Below, piece by piece: positions 1 to 10,917 of a DNA stretch of 64,000 nt. This stretch comes from Dactylellina haptotyla (taxonomy: Eukaryota; Ascomycota; Orbiliomycetes; Orbiliales; Orbiliaceae): NCBI GenBank assembly GCA_031310005.1, contig CM062385.1, positions 1,984,001 to 2,048,000 of the forward strand. The letters are read 5' to 3'. The notes below the pieces were generated by a model, which was not told the origin of the DNA, did no database searches, and saw only the letters and a list, made by a program, of their open reading frames with translations. The translations under genes and the position numbers were made by a program. Each line of letters opens with the position of its first letter. Within the stretch, counting starts at the first letter, position 1.

Positions 1-804
1 GATGCCCTTGTCAGCCCTCGCATTTGAGCCCCGTAATATTAACGAGTACAATTAGGGGTCTAGTTTGCCGTATGATCGTGCCATCTTTGTCTCGCTAGAG
101 CAATTAGAAAATAAGTTGTCTTTGATTTTTGAATAGCCGTGTGGCATCGAGATCAAAGTGTAGCTAAAATTTGTGTGTAGCTACATGTTAGTTCGTACCG
201 AGAGGAATCGGGAGTGATCTCTAAACCGGTGTTGTGGGGGTCTTTCGGGATTAGCTTCTAAAATTCCGATCCAGTGTGTGTATCTTTCAGCCAAAAGTCG
301 TTCATTCTGGAATATATTCGTGCGACATCACGGGGTATTCTCAGGCTGGATAATTTCACCCTTTCCCCAGTTTCGAGTTTTCTGCAGTAATATCCAGTAG
401 CAGAAGGCTACCTTCCAGATATGGGTTAGTGATTAAGGAGCGCTAGCGACGAATCCGGCTAGTAGAGTTTGAAGTCCCGCACCACTGTCTGCGATTTAGC
501 GGACAACGCGTTCTGCGCACCACACGAGTCGCATACTTGGAGATGCAGCGGGCTGGCGCAAATATTGAGCTTTCGCTATTACACAGAATGAAAGGTTAAC
601 TAGCGTGAGGGACTCTATATGTTAGCTTTTTTATTCTCCTAATATACGATTAAACCGGGGTGCTTTTACATCAAATGAACGGCACATCAAGCAAGTAGGA
701 CATAGAGAATGGTATTAAGAATAAATTACACATTAATAATAATAAAGGAGTGATTTTGGGCGCTATCGAAGGCCAAATAATGTAATCGTGTACTGGCTGC
801 TATT
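1..804. other. Gene-free left edge
   Basis: No supported coding region is visible on either strand and only short random reading frames occur. The last part is probably the 3' flank of the minus-strand gene ending at 805. A stretch near 421-520 faintly resembles a tRNA B box but does not fold as a tRNA. Confidence 0.6.
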
Positions 805-2029
805 CTACAATGTTGCGCTCTCCAACTCATAAGTAACAGCCTCACCACCATATGCCGACCAGTCAAGGCCTGAGGCACCGAGGTAGAACGAAGAACCCTG
901 GCCCTCATCTCCGTATCCAGTTTGAACCAGGGACCCAGTTCCGCAACTCAAGTCGTTTCCGCTAATACTGCAGGTGACTTGAACGGCTCCGTATCGTGTC
1001 TTCTGGACATCCGACATAGATAAGACAAATGCAACACTAGTCTGTCCTGGAAGAACGAAGACTCCCCTTGGAACCTCGCCAAATTTGATCTCTCCAGTGG
1101 CTTGGTTGAGTAAGAAGATAGAACCGACGGGGTTGAGACCGATGAAGTATGGGCCCTCGGCTCCGAGAAGAGAGTTCTTCTGGACAAGATACTCTCCTTG
1201 CTTGGGGCCAGACTTGACCTTAGCGCGGAAGGAGACCCAAGTGGTATCTGGGACGAATGCAGTTGCGGTGGTGGTGGAGACCTCGGTGGTACTTTCGCTG
1301 ATAGTATCAGTCAAGGTGACCGTGTTGGTGACCGTTGGGAAAGAGTCGTAAGTGGTGATAGTAGTAGGCAGTGTAATTGTGGTGGATGGGGCAGCAACTG
1401 TGGTAGTGGGGAAGGTTCCAATCAAACAAGAACAGGCGCTGGAATAGCGAACGACTCCGGAACATGGTGAGGCATATGCGGGAATAGTGGCATCTCTCTT
1501 CCTTAGGTCGGTACCGGCGTTAGTGGCTGTGAATGGAACGGTGGTTTCCCCTGGAGTCGTGATGGTTGTGATGGTGACTGTGGTTGTTGGGATAGTCTCC
1601 GTGGCTGTGATCGAAGTCGTTGCCGTGTCAGTTACCGTATCAGGAGTCGTTGTCGACGAGATATACAATGTTGTAGTGTCATAGAAAGTTCTATATTTAT
1701 GTTAGCAATTCTAGTTTTATAATTGTTTATCCAAGGGATGTATATCATCCACGTATTCGACCGATTGAAGATTGGGCTTAACTTACGAGGTGGACGGAGT
1801 CACCGTAACTCGGAAATACTCAGAGCAGTCCGAGGGACCGACTGTAGGTCTCTGAGTGGCCCGGACAGCTATTTTGTTGGAAATCAGTAATGTTACAAGC
1901 TATAAAGTTTGGCTATATGCTGAACTTACCTCGAAGACAGAGATCTGCGTTACAACCGGCACGCGGTTTCAAGATGCTGGCATTTGCGGCAGCTACAAGA
2001 GCAAGAATATATATAGAAGTAGTCTTCAT
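805..2029 (-). CDS. Secreted Ser/Thr-rich protein with a C-terminal beta-rich domain (355 aa, 3 exons)
   Basis: The model has exons 2029-1930, 1868-1787 and 1690-805, with introns opening in GTAAGT and closing in TAG; the phases sum to 356 codons. Residues 1-18 (MKTTSIYILALVAAANAS) form a signal peptide. A Thr-rich linker of TTTTITxT type follows, and a dibasic KR at about 125-126 looks like a Kex2 site. The C-terminal 150 residues form a separate domain that runs through FRAKVKSG, GPYFIGLNPVG and VFVLPG. The same order of motifs (FRLYVQSD, GGPNGINAD, FYVLPG) occurs near the N-terminus of the giant protein at 39885-51129, so the two probably share a domain. It is likely an extracellular or wall-associated protein. 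The function is not recognised. Confidence 0.85.
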
Positions 2030-5007
2030 GGTGACTGTATGGTTTGCTTCTTAAAGAACCGTTGTGCGACTATATAATTATATTGAAAAAAGAATCCGAT
2101 GTGGAGTGAAATGCTGATGCTCTTGTAGGGCGGATTGATGCTTCTGCGGGTGATGCTGATTGAATTTCTCTTGAATTAGTGAGAATATCCGTCGAATTTA
2201 TAGAATTCTGTGATACGATACCGCCAGTGGTATTTTATGATGCACTGCACTATTCTTCTCGGTCTGGATTCTCGTACCCGCGCAAGTTTGTTCGCGATCG
2301 CGAAAGTCGAAAATAGCTCCATCGACTTTCGGAGCGCCACCAAGCCCACATCAGATAGTGTAATATTGTCGGCCGTCAGACCCCTTTTCCCCTCGTCAAA
2401 GATATCGTCTTCCAGGTTTTCGCTGACATATTTCCAAGTTTTTCTCTAATATGTTTAATTACAGCTGCAGCACTGCATGCGGGCTCGACAGCGTTGGATC
2501 GAAATACTTTCCCAGTTGCAGCTTAGACCGTGTCATCGACCACCGATGATGCGCCAACACAATTTCCACCCAGGCGCCCGGCATCGATCCCACAGCCCAT
2601 TTAGGGATAGTTCGTAAGGCTGAGCAGTTTTGTGCTACGGTTTTTCAATTCGGTTCTCGCCGTTGGAGTCTTTTAAAACTGTATTTAGGCGGTAGAATTT
2701 AACGAGCAGTGCAGAATATGTGCTTACCATCAAGGGGTAAATTAAATTTCAGAGCGATCGCGTTATGTCACGGTGTCTTTTGAACATCTCCTGCACTTCT
2801 GTATCGACAATATTCGAGTTGAACGTTGCGCATTTTACGGAAATTTGAATATCAGCCGTCCACAGCTTGCGCTCTTGTGAGCGAGCGGACCGGGGTTAGA
2901 ATCGGTCTGAGAAGGCCTCGAAGGTTTGTGGTGTTTTCGCCCGTATCAACAGGCGGACGATCGATCAATTCGCACTGCGCACTTGGCTGGCATGGATACT
3001 CACGTCCTCACTATTGTCGCACATAGGCAACCAAAAACCTGCCGCTCCATCTATCAGCCAAGAAAACTATCAACAGCCAACCACGACTATCTCGGCTACA
3101 TTCTACAAAAACGTTAAAAGGCTGAATTTGGACAAATGCCTTTTCAACCACCAATTGCCTCTGGTCGCAAGCTAGTTCTCTTTTCGATGCAGCACTGCGA
3201 TCGCCGCATCCAGGACCGAATACATACCAGCCTCCCCAATTATCTAAAGTAAAGTTTTATCGATTCAGGACTTGGGAATGCAAAATGATGTTGGAATCGC
3301 AAAATCGTTAAGAAAAAGAAAGGAGAGGAGAAAATTAAGAACTTCGCGTGTTCCGGCGAAAGGTGGCGAAAACCAATCGGTTTACACGGTATTCGTGTTA
3401 CATCAATATTTGGATATATTTGACATCTTAACATCAATGCGCGCCTTTCTCATATGATCATGCTGGAGAGAATTTTGAAATCTGCAAATTTGGGCCAGCG
3501 CAATCTCCGCTGTCCCTTACATCAATGCCTGACTATTCTTGGTGTATACGCAGCTCACAAAAATCTTATGCCAATGAAGACTGGTATTTCTCGTTGGCAC
3601 GGCCTGTGCAACATTTAGGTTCGCTGCAGCCGGCGACGGGAAAATAAATTTTGGGATGTTTCTGCGCCGGGACACGCGAATTAATCTTCGGCATTAGCTC
3701 CGAATGGACTATACTATAGATAATAATGTATGCTCACTGTTCGTGAAATGCGGCATCAAGCAAGTTTGAGTGCCGCACCTACATATCGAGCTAGGGCTGT
3801 ATTGGGCTGAAAACTTGCTTTCGCGGAAACCGGATACAAAATACTAATTATTCATGCATGAAGGTAAACCGAGTTAGATGTACACTGCAACCGGATTCGA
3901 CCCGGTTTCTAGGTGTCGATCGCATTTTTTTCAACTTTTTGATATGAGGCTAGCACATGTTCACTGGTGAACATTCTGCTAGCGGCTAAATGATAACGAG
4001 AGAGGTACCATGTCATGAGAAATATTCTAGGAGGTGGGATTTCACATTTGCCATGTCCTGGATTTGCAGATCGCCGTACAGTTGATGCCGTCGTCCATGC
4101 ATGTAACCAAGCTATGTTGGGTTAGAGTGTATCACGAGAGACGCGCCGATTGATGTAAGTTAAAGATGAGTTAATTAAGTTTGGTTCTATATATGCACAT
4201 GGCCGTGCAATTGGACATCAAGCCGTTCAGTTCAGATGTGGAGGCTGAAACTAGACCAGGACTGATTGCACAGTAGACGGTAGCTTCGCCAAGGCACGCT
4301 ATAGCACCGCTTCCCATATTTAACTCCAGGAACCGCCGTTTTTGAAGCCATACACTACCATAAAACTAACTCAGCTGCGCTTGCAACTTCCAACATCGGT
4401 ATTGCAATACGACCTAGACTCTCGTAGTTATCCCGCCACCACCTTCGAGATCCTACAAATCTGCGCTAGGATAGCAGCTTAGTTTGTAGTTTTCGATATC
4501 TATCGTCATAGACCCATCATTGAGGAGAGATTGAAGGCAATTGATCTGAAAATATCAATAGCGCAGAGGCGGCCTGTGCTGACTTGCATAACAAGGCACC
4601 ATGAATTGCCTGTCGCTTGAAAACTCCTTCGAAGATTATATCTGCGACTTTGCGAACCCACTCGTCTGCGATTTCGGTATCTTCCGCACATTATTCTTGA
4701 TTTTGAGAAAAGGAAACCCAGGAGTTGCCAAGAAGCACGGTTGTTTGGCATTCAAGAGATATATCGCTGTATGCCCGTTCCGAAAATTGCATTCGCTAGC
4801 ACTTTTCTTGGCCCGTATGTGTGATAATTTGGCTGATATGGCTCAGTTATATTTATGACAAATATCATTGGATCTTGATAGAAAGCTATGCGTCATAATA
4901 CCGTCAGTTACGAAGTTTCAATCGAAGCTCTCTTCCGTCCTATCTTACCTTTTATCTGTCCAGCCACCTTGATATCAGAAAAAAAGAATTGTTTAGTCCT
5001 GCAAGAT
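2030..5007. other. Long intergenic region, no gene seen
   Basis: About 3 kb without a convincing coding sequence; the reading frames are short and lack signal peptides, domains or plausible exons. It should hold the promoter of the gene starting at 2029. The only structure noted is the inverted repeat at 3949-3983. A short palindrome around 3890-3910 resembles a tRNA T arm but has no partner arms. Confidence 0.6.
3949..3983. repeat. Near-perfect 35-bp inverted repeat
   Basis: The arms ATGTTCAC (3957-3964) and GTGAACAT (3967-3974) are separated by TG. Both are flanked by GCTAGC (3949-3954 and 3978-3983). Read as DNA this is a symmetrical binding-site-like palindrome; read as RNA it is a hairpin. 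No gene lies within 1 kb on either side. It could be a chance palindrome. Confidence 0.5.
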
Positions 5008-5538
5008 CTACTGATGTAGACTACTCCACCAGTTGGCTCTGATATCGAAGTCCTTCGCGTGGTCCAGAGACTTGTAGCTCCCACTTGGATTGGCTTTATT
5101 TTCTTGAGTCTTAGCCTTGTTCGCAACCCAGGTGGAGCCAGAGGTAATGTAAAGTCCACCCGGATGCTTCTGGGACACGGTGAAAAGGAATCCTTTTTCA
5201 TTCGCAATCCATTCGAATCCAAAACCGAACCCATTCGAATCGCACTTGGTGTAATAATGCATACTGGGGAACCCGGCAGAGATTTTGGAGGCGGAGCACT
5301 TGGCGCTCTGGCCTGTAGCTGAGTTCTTGACGTTGAATGATATCGTTTTCATAGCAGAATTAGGTTTTCCGGAATTCGAGAAATCTGTTATGCTTAATGT
5401 CGGGTTCTTAGGTGGAGGCGGGGCCCCGACATAGGGAGTAAGTTGGATTTCGGTTTGAGTGTTGCCATAGGTGGCCGGGGCTGCCTGGATGCTCACGACC
5501 AGCGATGAGAGAGAGATGATGATGGCGGTGAGTTGCAT
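5008..5538 (-). CDS. Small secreted protein, unknown function (176 aa)
   Basis: The start at 5538 is chosen because it opens a clear signal peptide (MQLTAIIISLSSLVVSIQA, cleavage near residue 19). The same frame stays open upstream, but that extension would bury the signal. The mature protein is about 157 residues and has a Pro-rich start (GAPPPPKNP). It has two cysteines about 20 residues apart, which could form one disulfide. Gly and aromatic residues are frequent (GFGFGFEW, ANWWSS). There is no membrane segment or GPI signal. Size, secretion and lack of recognisable domains fit a small secreted or effector-like protein, but nothing in the sequence gives a function. No intron is needed. Confidence 0.75.
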   Translation of the reverse strand: MQLTAIIISLSSLVVSIQAAPATYGNTQTEIQLTPYVGAPPPPKNPTLSITDFSNSGKPNSAMKTISFNVKNSATGQSAKCSASKISAGFPSMHYYTKCDSNGFGFGFEWIANEKGFLFTVSQKHPGGLYITSGSTWVANKAKTQENKANPSGSYKSLDHAKDFDIRANWWSSLHQ

Positions 5539-7155
5539 TTTGTCGACTCTAGAAGGGATATATTCAAGCTCGAATTCGTCAAAGCTCAAAATCACTGAAA
5601 GATGTAGAAAGAAAAACAAGAATGAGCGACAAGCGAAATCGAGGGAATACACCGAGTCGCTGAAAATTCGGTTTTACGCAGTGCGGGTAGCCATTCTGGA
5701 ATACGACTGGGAGTGAGGCTGTTTAATATACCTGTTCGATACCAGATAATCGTGAAAATCATCTAACACCCCTCGCGATAAGAGCATTGTTCCAGAAGTT
5801 TGAAGCCGGTCGTTAGGCTATTCCGCGCCAAAATGGACTAGCGCAGAGCACAACCACCGCGTACTGAAGCCATTCGTCTCCAATTGTGTTGTGTCGTGAT
5901 GGCTCGCTAACTGCAAAGGTGTCCCGAAAGCCTGCTGTTTCCCGGAAGGGCCTGCCTAGCCTCCAGCAGGCTTTTCGCGAGACCTAAAAAGGGGCCGTTT
6001 GAGGATGGACAGTCAATAATAGAAAGCGGCCTATGTAACGGCGTGCTCTCTCTGCTTTAATGGAATTTTGCCTATACTCGAGCTCGAGTACTCCCGAACG
6101 GTTTCTTCGCCTCCCGCTTTGTTGAAATCGAGGCTGCGCCGGTGGCCGATGCTAAAAAATGCAACATGCAACACGCCTCGTCGGATCCTCCAGATAAAGA
6201 ACGAGTCTCAATGCTGTGTTTCACTCTGGGTTTGATACTGCGAGTTTCCTAGCCCGCGACTTTAGGAATTGCTTGCAGATATGTTTCGGTAGCTGATTGA
6301 TGGTACTAAACTGTCAAATTGGGGCTCGATGAAAGTAATTATAATTTGGAGTTTAGCTAGGTTTCCCGGTTCGTTTCGACGTAAATGTTACTAAACGTGA
6401 GAGTAGATCGTCTGTAGGTAGGCAACTGCGCGGTAATATCTCTAATATCTTTGCTTCAATTAGACGGATTTTCCTAAGGGTCGTGAAATGAAGGCACAGG
6501 GTCTGATAGTATACTTGCGACCCGTCCGTCGAGATTTTTATTCTCAGCGACCTGTTGTTGCTATCGTTCGAAAAAGAAGATTTTGTAACGGTAGAATTTT
6601 TGTGACTTTAAATTTATGAATATAGTTTGATGATTTGTTTCTCTTGTGTCGTTTCTTCGATGTGACTGGGTCTCCGCTATTGTGTTTTAGGTGGCGATGT
6701 CGAGTAGATGAACAATTCCCTATATGAACGCGGTATACGCGTACGAAGTTGTGGCTGTTGTTCGATATAACCAAGGGCGTAGATTGAGGCTCATTGTTTG
6801 ATTGCAGTTGGCGACGGTTTGAAATATATGATCCTATACACACCATATGAGTATAAAATATCTAAATCTCCACAAAGACCTTTCCTTCAACTTCGAGATG
6901 TCATAACACCGCCTGTACTCTAGAGAACTCTTCAACGTCGATCCCAAAGTAAGAAAGTCTTCTAGGCTTATTATCCCACAACTTAAAACATCTCGTGATG
7001 TCAAGACATCCAACTAACACTTATGTAAACTTTACTAGACAGAAAGCCTTTAAATCGATCGAGCAAAGACTTTTCAACTCTCCTAAATTTATATCACTGT
7101 TTGGCATACCAAAAGAGTTTAGACTGTCAGTAACAATATCTCGATTCTCTTCAGG
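5539..7155. other. Intergenic region, no gene seen
   Basis: About 1.6 kb between divergently oriented genes, so it should carry both promoters. No domain-bearing reading frame, tRNA or repeat was found. A CTCGAGCTCGAG palindrome lies near 6078-6089. Confidence 0.5.
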
Positions 7156-8330
7156 ATGGCTGGCAAGTCCAAATGGAGAGTCTTTCAAGCCGAAGCTTCA
7201 AGTGGAGGTGAATCTGATCGAGAGATCGGATTGAAGCCTTCGCCTCTCGGGTCCCCCCAAAAGCGGCCCCCGGCTTCAAAGGAATACGATAGCAATGGGC
7301 TGGCAGACTATGGATATCGAACTCCAAGAGTCCTGTTAACCTCCAACAAATCGGGCGTACCTCGCATCATTCTTACCGAACCGACCCCTCCAATTGAAAC
7401 CGACACTGAACCAGAACTGAACCAATCGGCCAACTGGAGCTCATACCCGAAATCGACATCAAATTGTCTTACCAAGCTCCAAATATTCCTCGCAGTGCCC
7501 AATCCTGGCGATCGTTAAACAAAATCAAAATTTGCGAGATTCTGGGAATAAACAATCACGAATACAACATTTTAAGCTGCACATTCGCGTCATTGATCGG
7601 AGAATCCCCAGAGCTACAGGATCTCTCATTGAAGAGTACCGCAGAACGAAAACATTTTGTCGACACCCTCAATGGCATGTTAGCCGGCAATATCCTAGGA
7701 CAAATAGTGAACGAGCACCAATATTGGAGAAAAATTGAAAGTCAAGTCGAGGAAGCAGGCGAAGCAATCGTTGGGTATGCTTTGTACAGGGTTGCGATCC
7801 GCGTCAAGCGAGATATGAATACTGGCCAATACGACTATTTGGATGGACTCTTTGACGTCGCAACAGGAAATAACCGTCCTCTTCGAGTCCGACGCTTCTT
7901 GAGCCCCCCAGGTCCCCGCAGCTATAGCCGTCAGGTAGTTCCCAATATCCCACAAAAACCATACATTCTCTCTCCACAATACCGCCGGAACGCGCCACAT
8001 TACAAAATCCTCAGAATTGGTCTCAGACTTATCAGGGGGCTTTTCTTCTGCTGCTTCGGTGTCATCGCTCTGCACATCTGTCTTGCCGCGTGTAAGATTC
8101 TCATCATCGCTTCTGGGATCAATGTGTCCACTCCAGACTGTCAGCGCGAGAAACTATTGGGAATTTTGACTGAACCTTGGGAAATCTCACTTGGAGGTGT
8201 CTTGAACTGGGTTTTTGCCAACAATGTGCTCGGGAAAGTCTTTCTAAGCGCTGTTGGATTTTTCGTCGGACGTTGTTGGTCCGGGATTCGAAGATTCTGG
8301 AGGATTTTGATGATACTTTTTAGACTTTAA
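7156..8330 (+). CDS. RP/LY-family protein with two hydrophobic C-terminal segments (about 364 aa)
   Basis: Two overlapping frames belong to one gene. The N-terminal part starts at 7156 (MAGKSKWRVFQ) and is basic, Ser/Pro-rich and probably disordered. The family module lies in the other frame, from the strand ending in SYQAP (about residues 78-82) to the closing helix GYALYRVAIRVKRDM (from about 180). The most likely join is an 80-nt intron, 7335-7414 (GTTAAC...CAG), which gives 365 codons with the stop. The donor is weak, so a real frameshift is possible. After the module come two hydrophobic stretches (GLFFCCFGVIALHICLAA, and one around VFLSAVGFFVG), suggesting a membrane protein. This is the first copy of a ten-member family in the window; its function is unknown. 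Confidence 0.7.
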
Positions 8331-8826
8331 GTTTGATATTCGGAGGGCGGGTAGGCAATTTTGAACTGATTTTGTTTCAATATTTCAATTTGTCGCTTTA
8401 TATTTCTATATTTGTCAGAGAATATCTCTAGATACTGCATGCATATCGGAAAATCAATGTCGCTTAATTTTGAGAATTTGGATATTGTTATGAAAAATAG
8501 AAAAAGTGTTAATAGAGAACGTTTGGAACACCCCTTGCACTGGTGTATGAAAAAAATCTTATTGTAAGATTAATCTGGGAGCTTCAAAATTATTTCCGTA
8601 TCGTACGCGTTGGTTTACGATGCAAAGAGCTCCCGAGACTATTGAGTTGGATGTGAGGAGATGAGAGAAAGAAATTTGGCTTCATTCTGTCTTATATACA
8701 ATTGCTTCGACAGAACTCGGTCGCAGTGACATGAAAAGCTGCTATGGAGTCGCTCATAATACAAGAAAATAAAACATGCTTATCCTATTGTACATTATGA
8801 TATCGAACCCCCTCTCAGTTCATAAA
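8331..8826. other. Intergenic region between convergent genes
   Basis: A 3'-to-3' spacer of about 500 bp, AT-rich, with no coding signal. Confidence 0.5.
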
Positions 8827-9861
8827 TCACCAGACCCACGATCCAGGTACATGAGCCTGCAGCAGTTGCGGTGGAACCTGGGGAGGCGGTTGAGGTGGTG
8901 CTGGTATTGGTAGCCCATATGGCATCATTGGGTTTTGTGGAGGCTGCTGGACCGGAATTTGATATCCCAACTGAGCGAGAACTTGCATCTGTTGGTTATA
9001 TTGGTCCCGCATCTTCATCTCATCTTTCACGCTCTGATCCCACGCCATGGTAATAATCTCCCACATTGACGTTGCGGCGTTCCAAGTTAACTTCATTCCT
9101 GCAAGAAGGAAGACCATTGCAACTTGTTTCGGATCCCATTGCTTCCAAGGAGTGTCCGTTGGTGCTCCCATCATTGGACCCGGCTGAGCTGCGGGTGGGG
9201 GTCCAGGAAGGTAGATAGGTCCGTTGGGAGTCTGGAAGAGGATAGGTTGCTGGGGACCCATTGGTGCTTGAGGAATTTGTGGTAACCCGTTTTGCCATTG
9301 GTTCGCAAGCGGGAGACCGAGAGAGCATCTGATTCTATCCCAGCCCTGCGCTTCTGGTATAGGATACCCCGCTGGTGCTGGCCCAGAGATATCCAAGAAG
9401 CGGCGAACTTCGTTCCAGCTCATTGGTTGACTTGGTGGAGCTTGGACATCAGTTAGGGCAACAGGAGCCTCTGGAGGTAGGATAAAGTCTCTGAGACGGT
9501 CTATTCTACTCCGTCTAGTTTGTTGTGAGAGCATCTGACCCAAATCTAGTTGCTCTTGCTCTCTTTGGACTTCTGGGACAATTTCCGGTACGATTTCCGG
9601 TATCTGGTCTCGTTCCAACCCGGGGTGAGCTCCTGGGACAAGCAGATGAGCGACATCATTGGTATTTGAGCCCTCTGGCTGAGTTCTTTGTGATGCAGCA
9701 GTAGTCAATGGGATTATATTTTCCCGCTCTCCGGCACCCGAAACGGGAGCTGTGGCTGTTGGGAGTGGTGGAAGGGGCTTTGAGTGCCGTCTGCCTTCCT
9801 TGGATAGTGACTGAAAAAGGCCAATGGCCTTGGCCTGCTTAAAAAGACCGCGGCGAGGCAT
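8827..9861 (-). CDS. Pro/Gln-rich protein of unknown function (344 aa)
   Basis: A single-exon frame opens with a basic N-terminus (MPRRGLFKQAKAIGL). The protein is dominated by Pro, Gln and Gly, with long low-complexity stretches at about 190-230 and 300-335. Two short segments look like an internal duplication, SWNEVRRFLDIS and GWDRIRCSLGLP, spaced about 28 residues apart. A moderately hydrophobic, Trp-rich segment (AMVFLLAGMKLTWNAATSMW) near residue 250 might bind a membrane or form an amphipathic helix. There is no signal peptide and no RP/LY module. It sits inside the family cluster, convergent with the first family member. A TATA-like TTTATACTTATA lies about 170 bp upstream of the start. 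No known family is recognised. Confidence 0.65.
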   Translation of the reverse strand: MPRRGLFKQAKAIGLFQSLSKEGRRHSKPLPPLPTATAPVSGAGERENIIPLTTAASQRTQPEGSNTNDVAHLLVPGAHPGLERDQIPEIVPEIVPEVQREQEQLDLGQMLSQQTRRSRIDRLRDFILPPEAPVALTDVQAPPSQPMSWNEVRRFLDISGPAPAGYPIPEAQGWDRIRCSLGLPLANQWQNGLPQIPQAPMGPQQPILFQTPNGPIYLPGPPPAAQPGPMMGAPTDTPWKQWDPKQVAMVFLLAGMKLTWNAATSMWEIITMAWDQSVKDEMKMRDQYNQQMQVLAQLGYQIPVQQPPQNPMMPYGLPIPAPPQPPPQVPPQLLQAHVPGSWVW

Positions 9862-10293
9862 ATTAAATAAGTAACGACTGATTTTTTTTGGCTTTTGTTA
9901 AGATAACAACCCGTAGTGCACTCTGAACAGTGGTCTTTCACAGCTTTTTGAACAAATAAAAGCTTGAGTCAGAGGTAACTTATGGGTCGAGTGAAAGAGA
10001 GCAAGGCCTGAGAATCAGGGGGGAGCCCGGGCTTTTATACTTATACGAAGTAATAGCAAGGTGGCAGGATGCTTAGCAAAGTGACCGATAGCCATGATCA
10101 GAGCGGGGGTCCTCGATAATTAAATTAATCAATCACCTGAGCGCATGAAGTTATATGGATGCAAGTGGGGTGAGCAAGTAATTTATATAGGTTTTATAAG
10201 AGATCGCCTGGCCAGTTATTCCACCGGCGGTATCCATGGTGTGCGTCTGTGTAACCGGAGCTGGCACCGAGCTAATATACAGCAGATATCAGC
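9862..10293. other. Intergenic region with a TATA-like site
   Basis: Spacer between the minus-strand gene starting at 9861 and a small Cys-rich reading frame. A TATA-like element near 10033-10045 is placed plausibly for the minus-strand gene. Nothing else was seen. Confidence 0.45.
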
Positions 10294-10500
10294 ATGGCAG
10301 ATCAATGCTGCCTCTGCGGTTCCACGATCAACAAGCGCAGGTACATGTGTTGTTTCCCCAAATACCACGCACTCTGCACCTATTGGTGCAACGCAACCAC
10401 AGTCTAGTGCCGAGACTGCCTATTGGTCTCGCAGGCCAGACAACACAAAAATCTGCACCTATCACTGTGCGTCGAGAAAAGTGCTCACCTTCGTTATTAA
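10294..10500 (+). other. Possible Cys-rich zinc-binding micro-gene, interrupted or spliced
   Basis: The frame from ATG 10294 encodes 37 residues with seven cysteines and one His (QCCLCGS, YMCCFPKYHALCTYWC) and stops at TAG 10405-10407. The same frame continues straight after the stop with CRDCLL and runs to TAA 10498-10500. The Cys/His spacing across the stop is RING-like: C-x2-C, about 10 residues, C, H-x2-C, then C-x2-C. Alternatively, a 67-nt segment from GTACAT to TCTAG would be a legal intron; it gives a different product ending in KICTYHCASRKVL. It could be a decayed gene, a spliced microprotein or chance. It lies between two cluster genes. Confidence 0.35.
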
Positions 10501-10917
10501 ATAGTGAAACTCAAAGGAAATTGTCGCATCTTATCTGGCCGCCTAAGGTAATGTGTACGTGAATGAAAATTTGTTTCCTCTATTGAAATGATCCTGTATT
10601 GGTATTATGACCTGCACGATGTACATGTATCATAATTCGTGTCGTCTTACCCAACCCGTTAAACAAGGAAGAATGGGAATCACCAAAAGACTTAAAGCAT
10701 TTCAAAGTCTCTTTAAACTGCTAGACTTTGCTTGGATAACTGTACCATGAAATCAATTGTCAAGGGTCTTACACCGACTACCACCCCATTGTACTACCAA
10801 TTAATCCTGTTATCCTTTCTTCATACAATCTGTCGTGGCTACTCCAGAGGTATATCGCGCCCTATCTAACCCTGCAGATATATTTAGTACCATAGAAAGA
10901 CTGTAAACTTCCCGGAA
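10501..10917. other. Intergenic region, promoter side of the gene at 10918
   Basis: No coding signal seen in about 415 bp. The end close to 10918 is presumably the promoter and leader of that gene. Confidence 0.45.

Noticed and set aside
421-520. tRNA-like stretch with a B-box-like GTTTGAAGTCC
   Set aside because: No acceptor or D-arm pairing can be built around it.
3880-3915. T-arm-like hairpin ACCGG-ATTCGAC-CCGGT
   Set aside because: The loop lacks the required T54 and no other tRNA arms are present.
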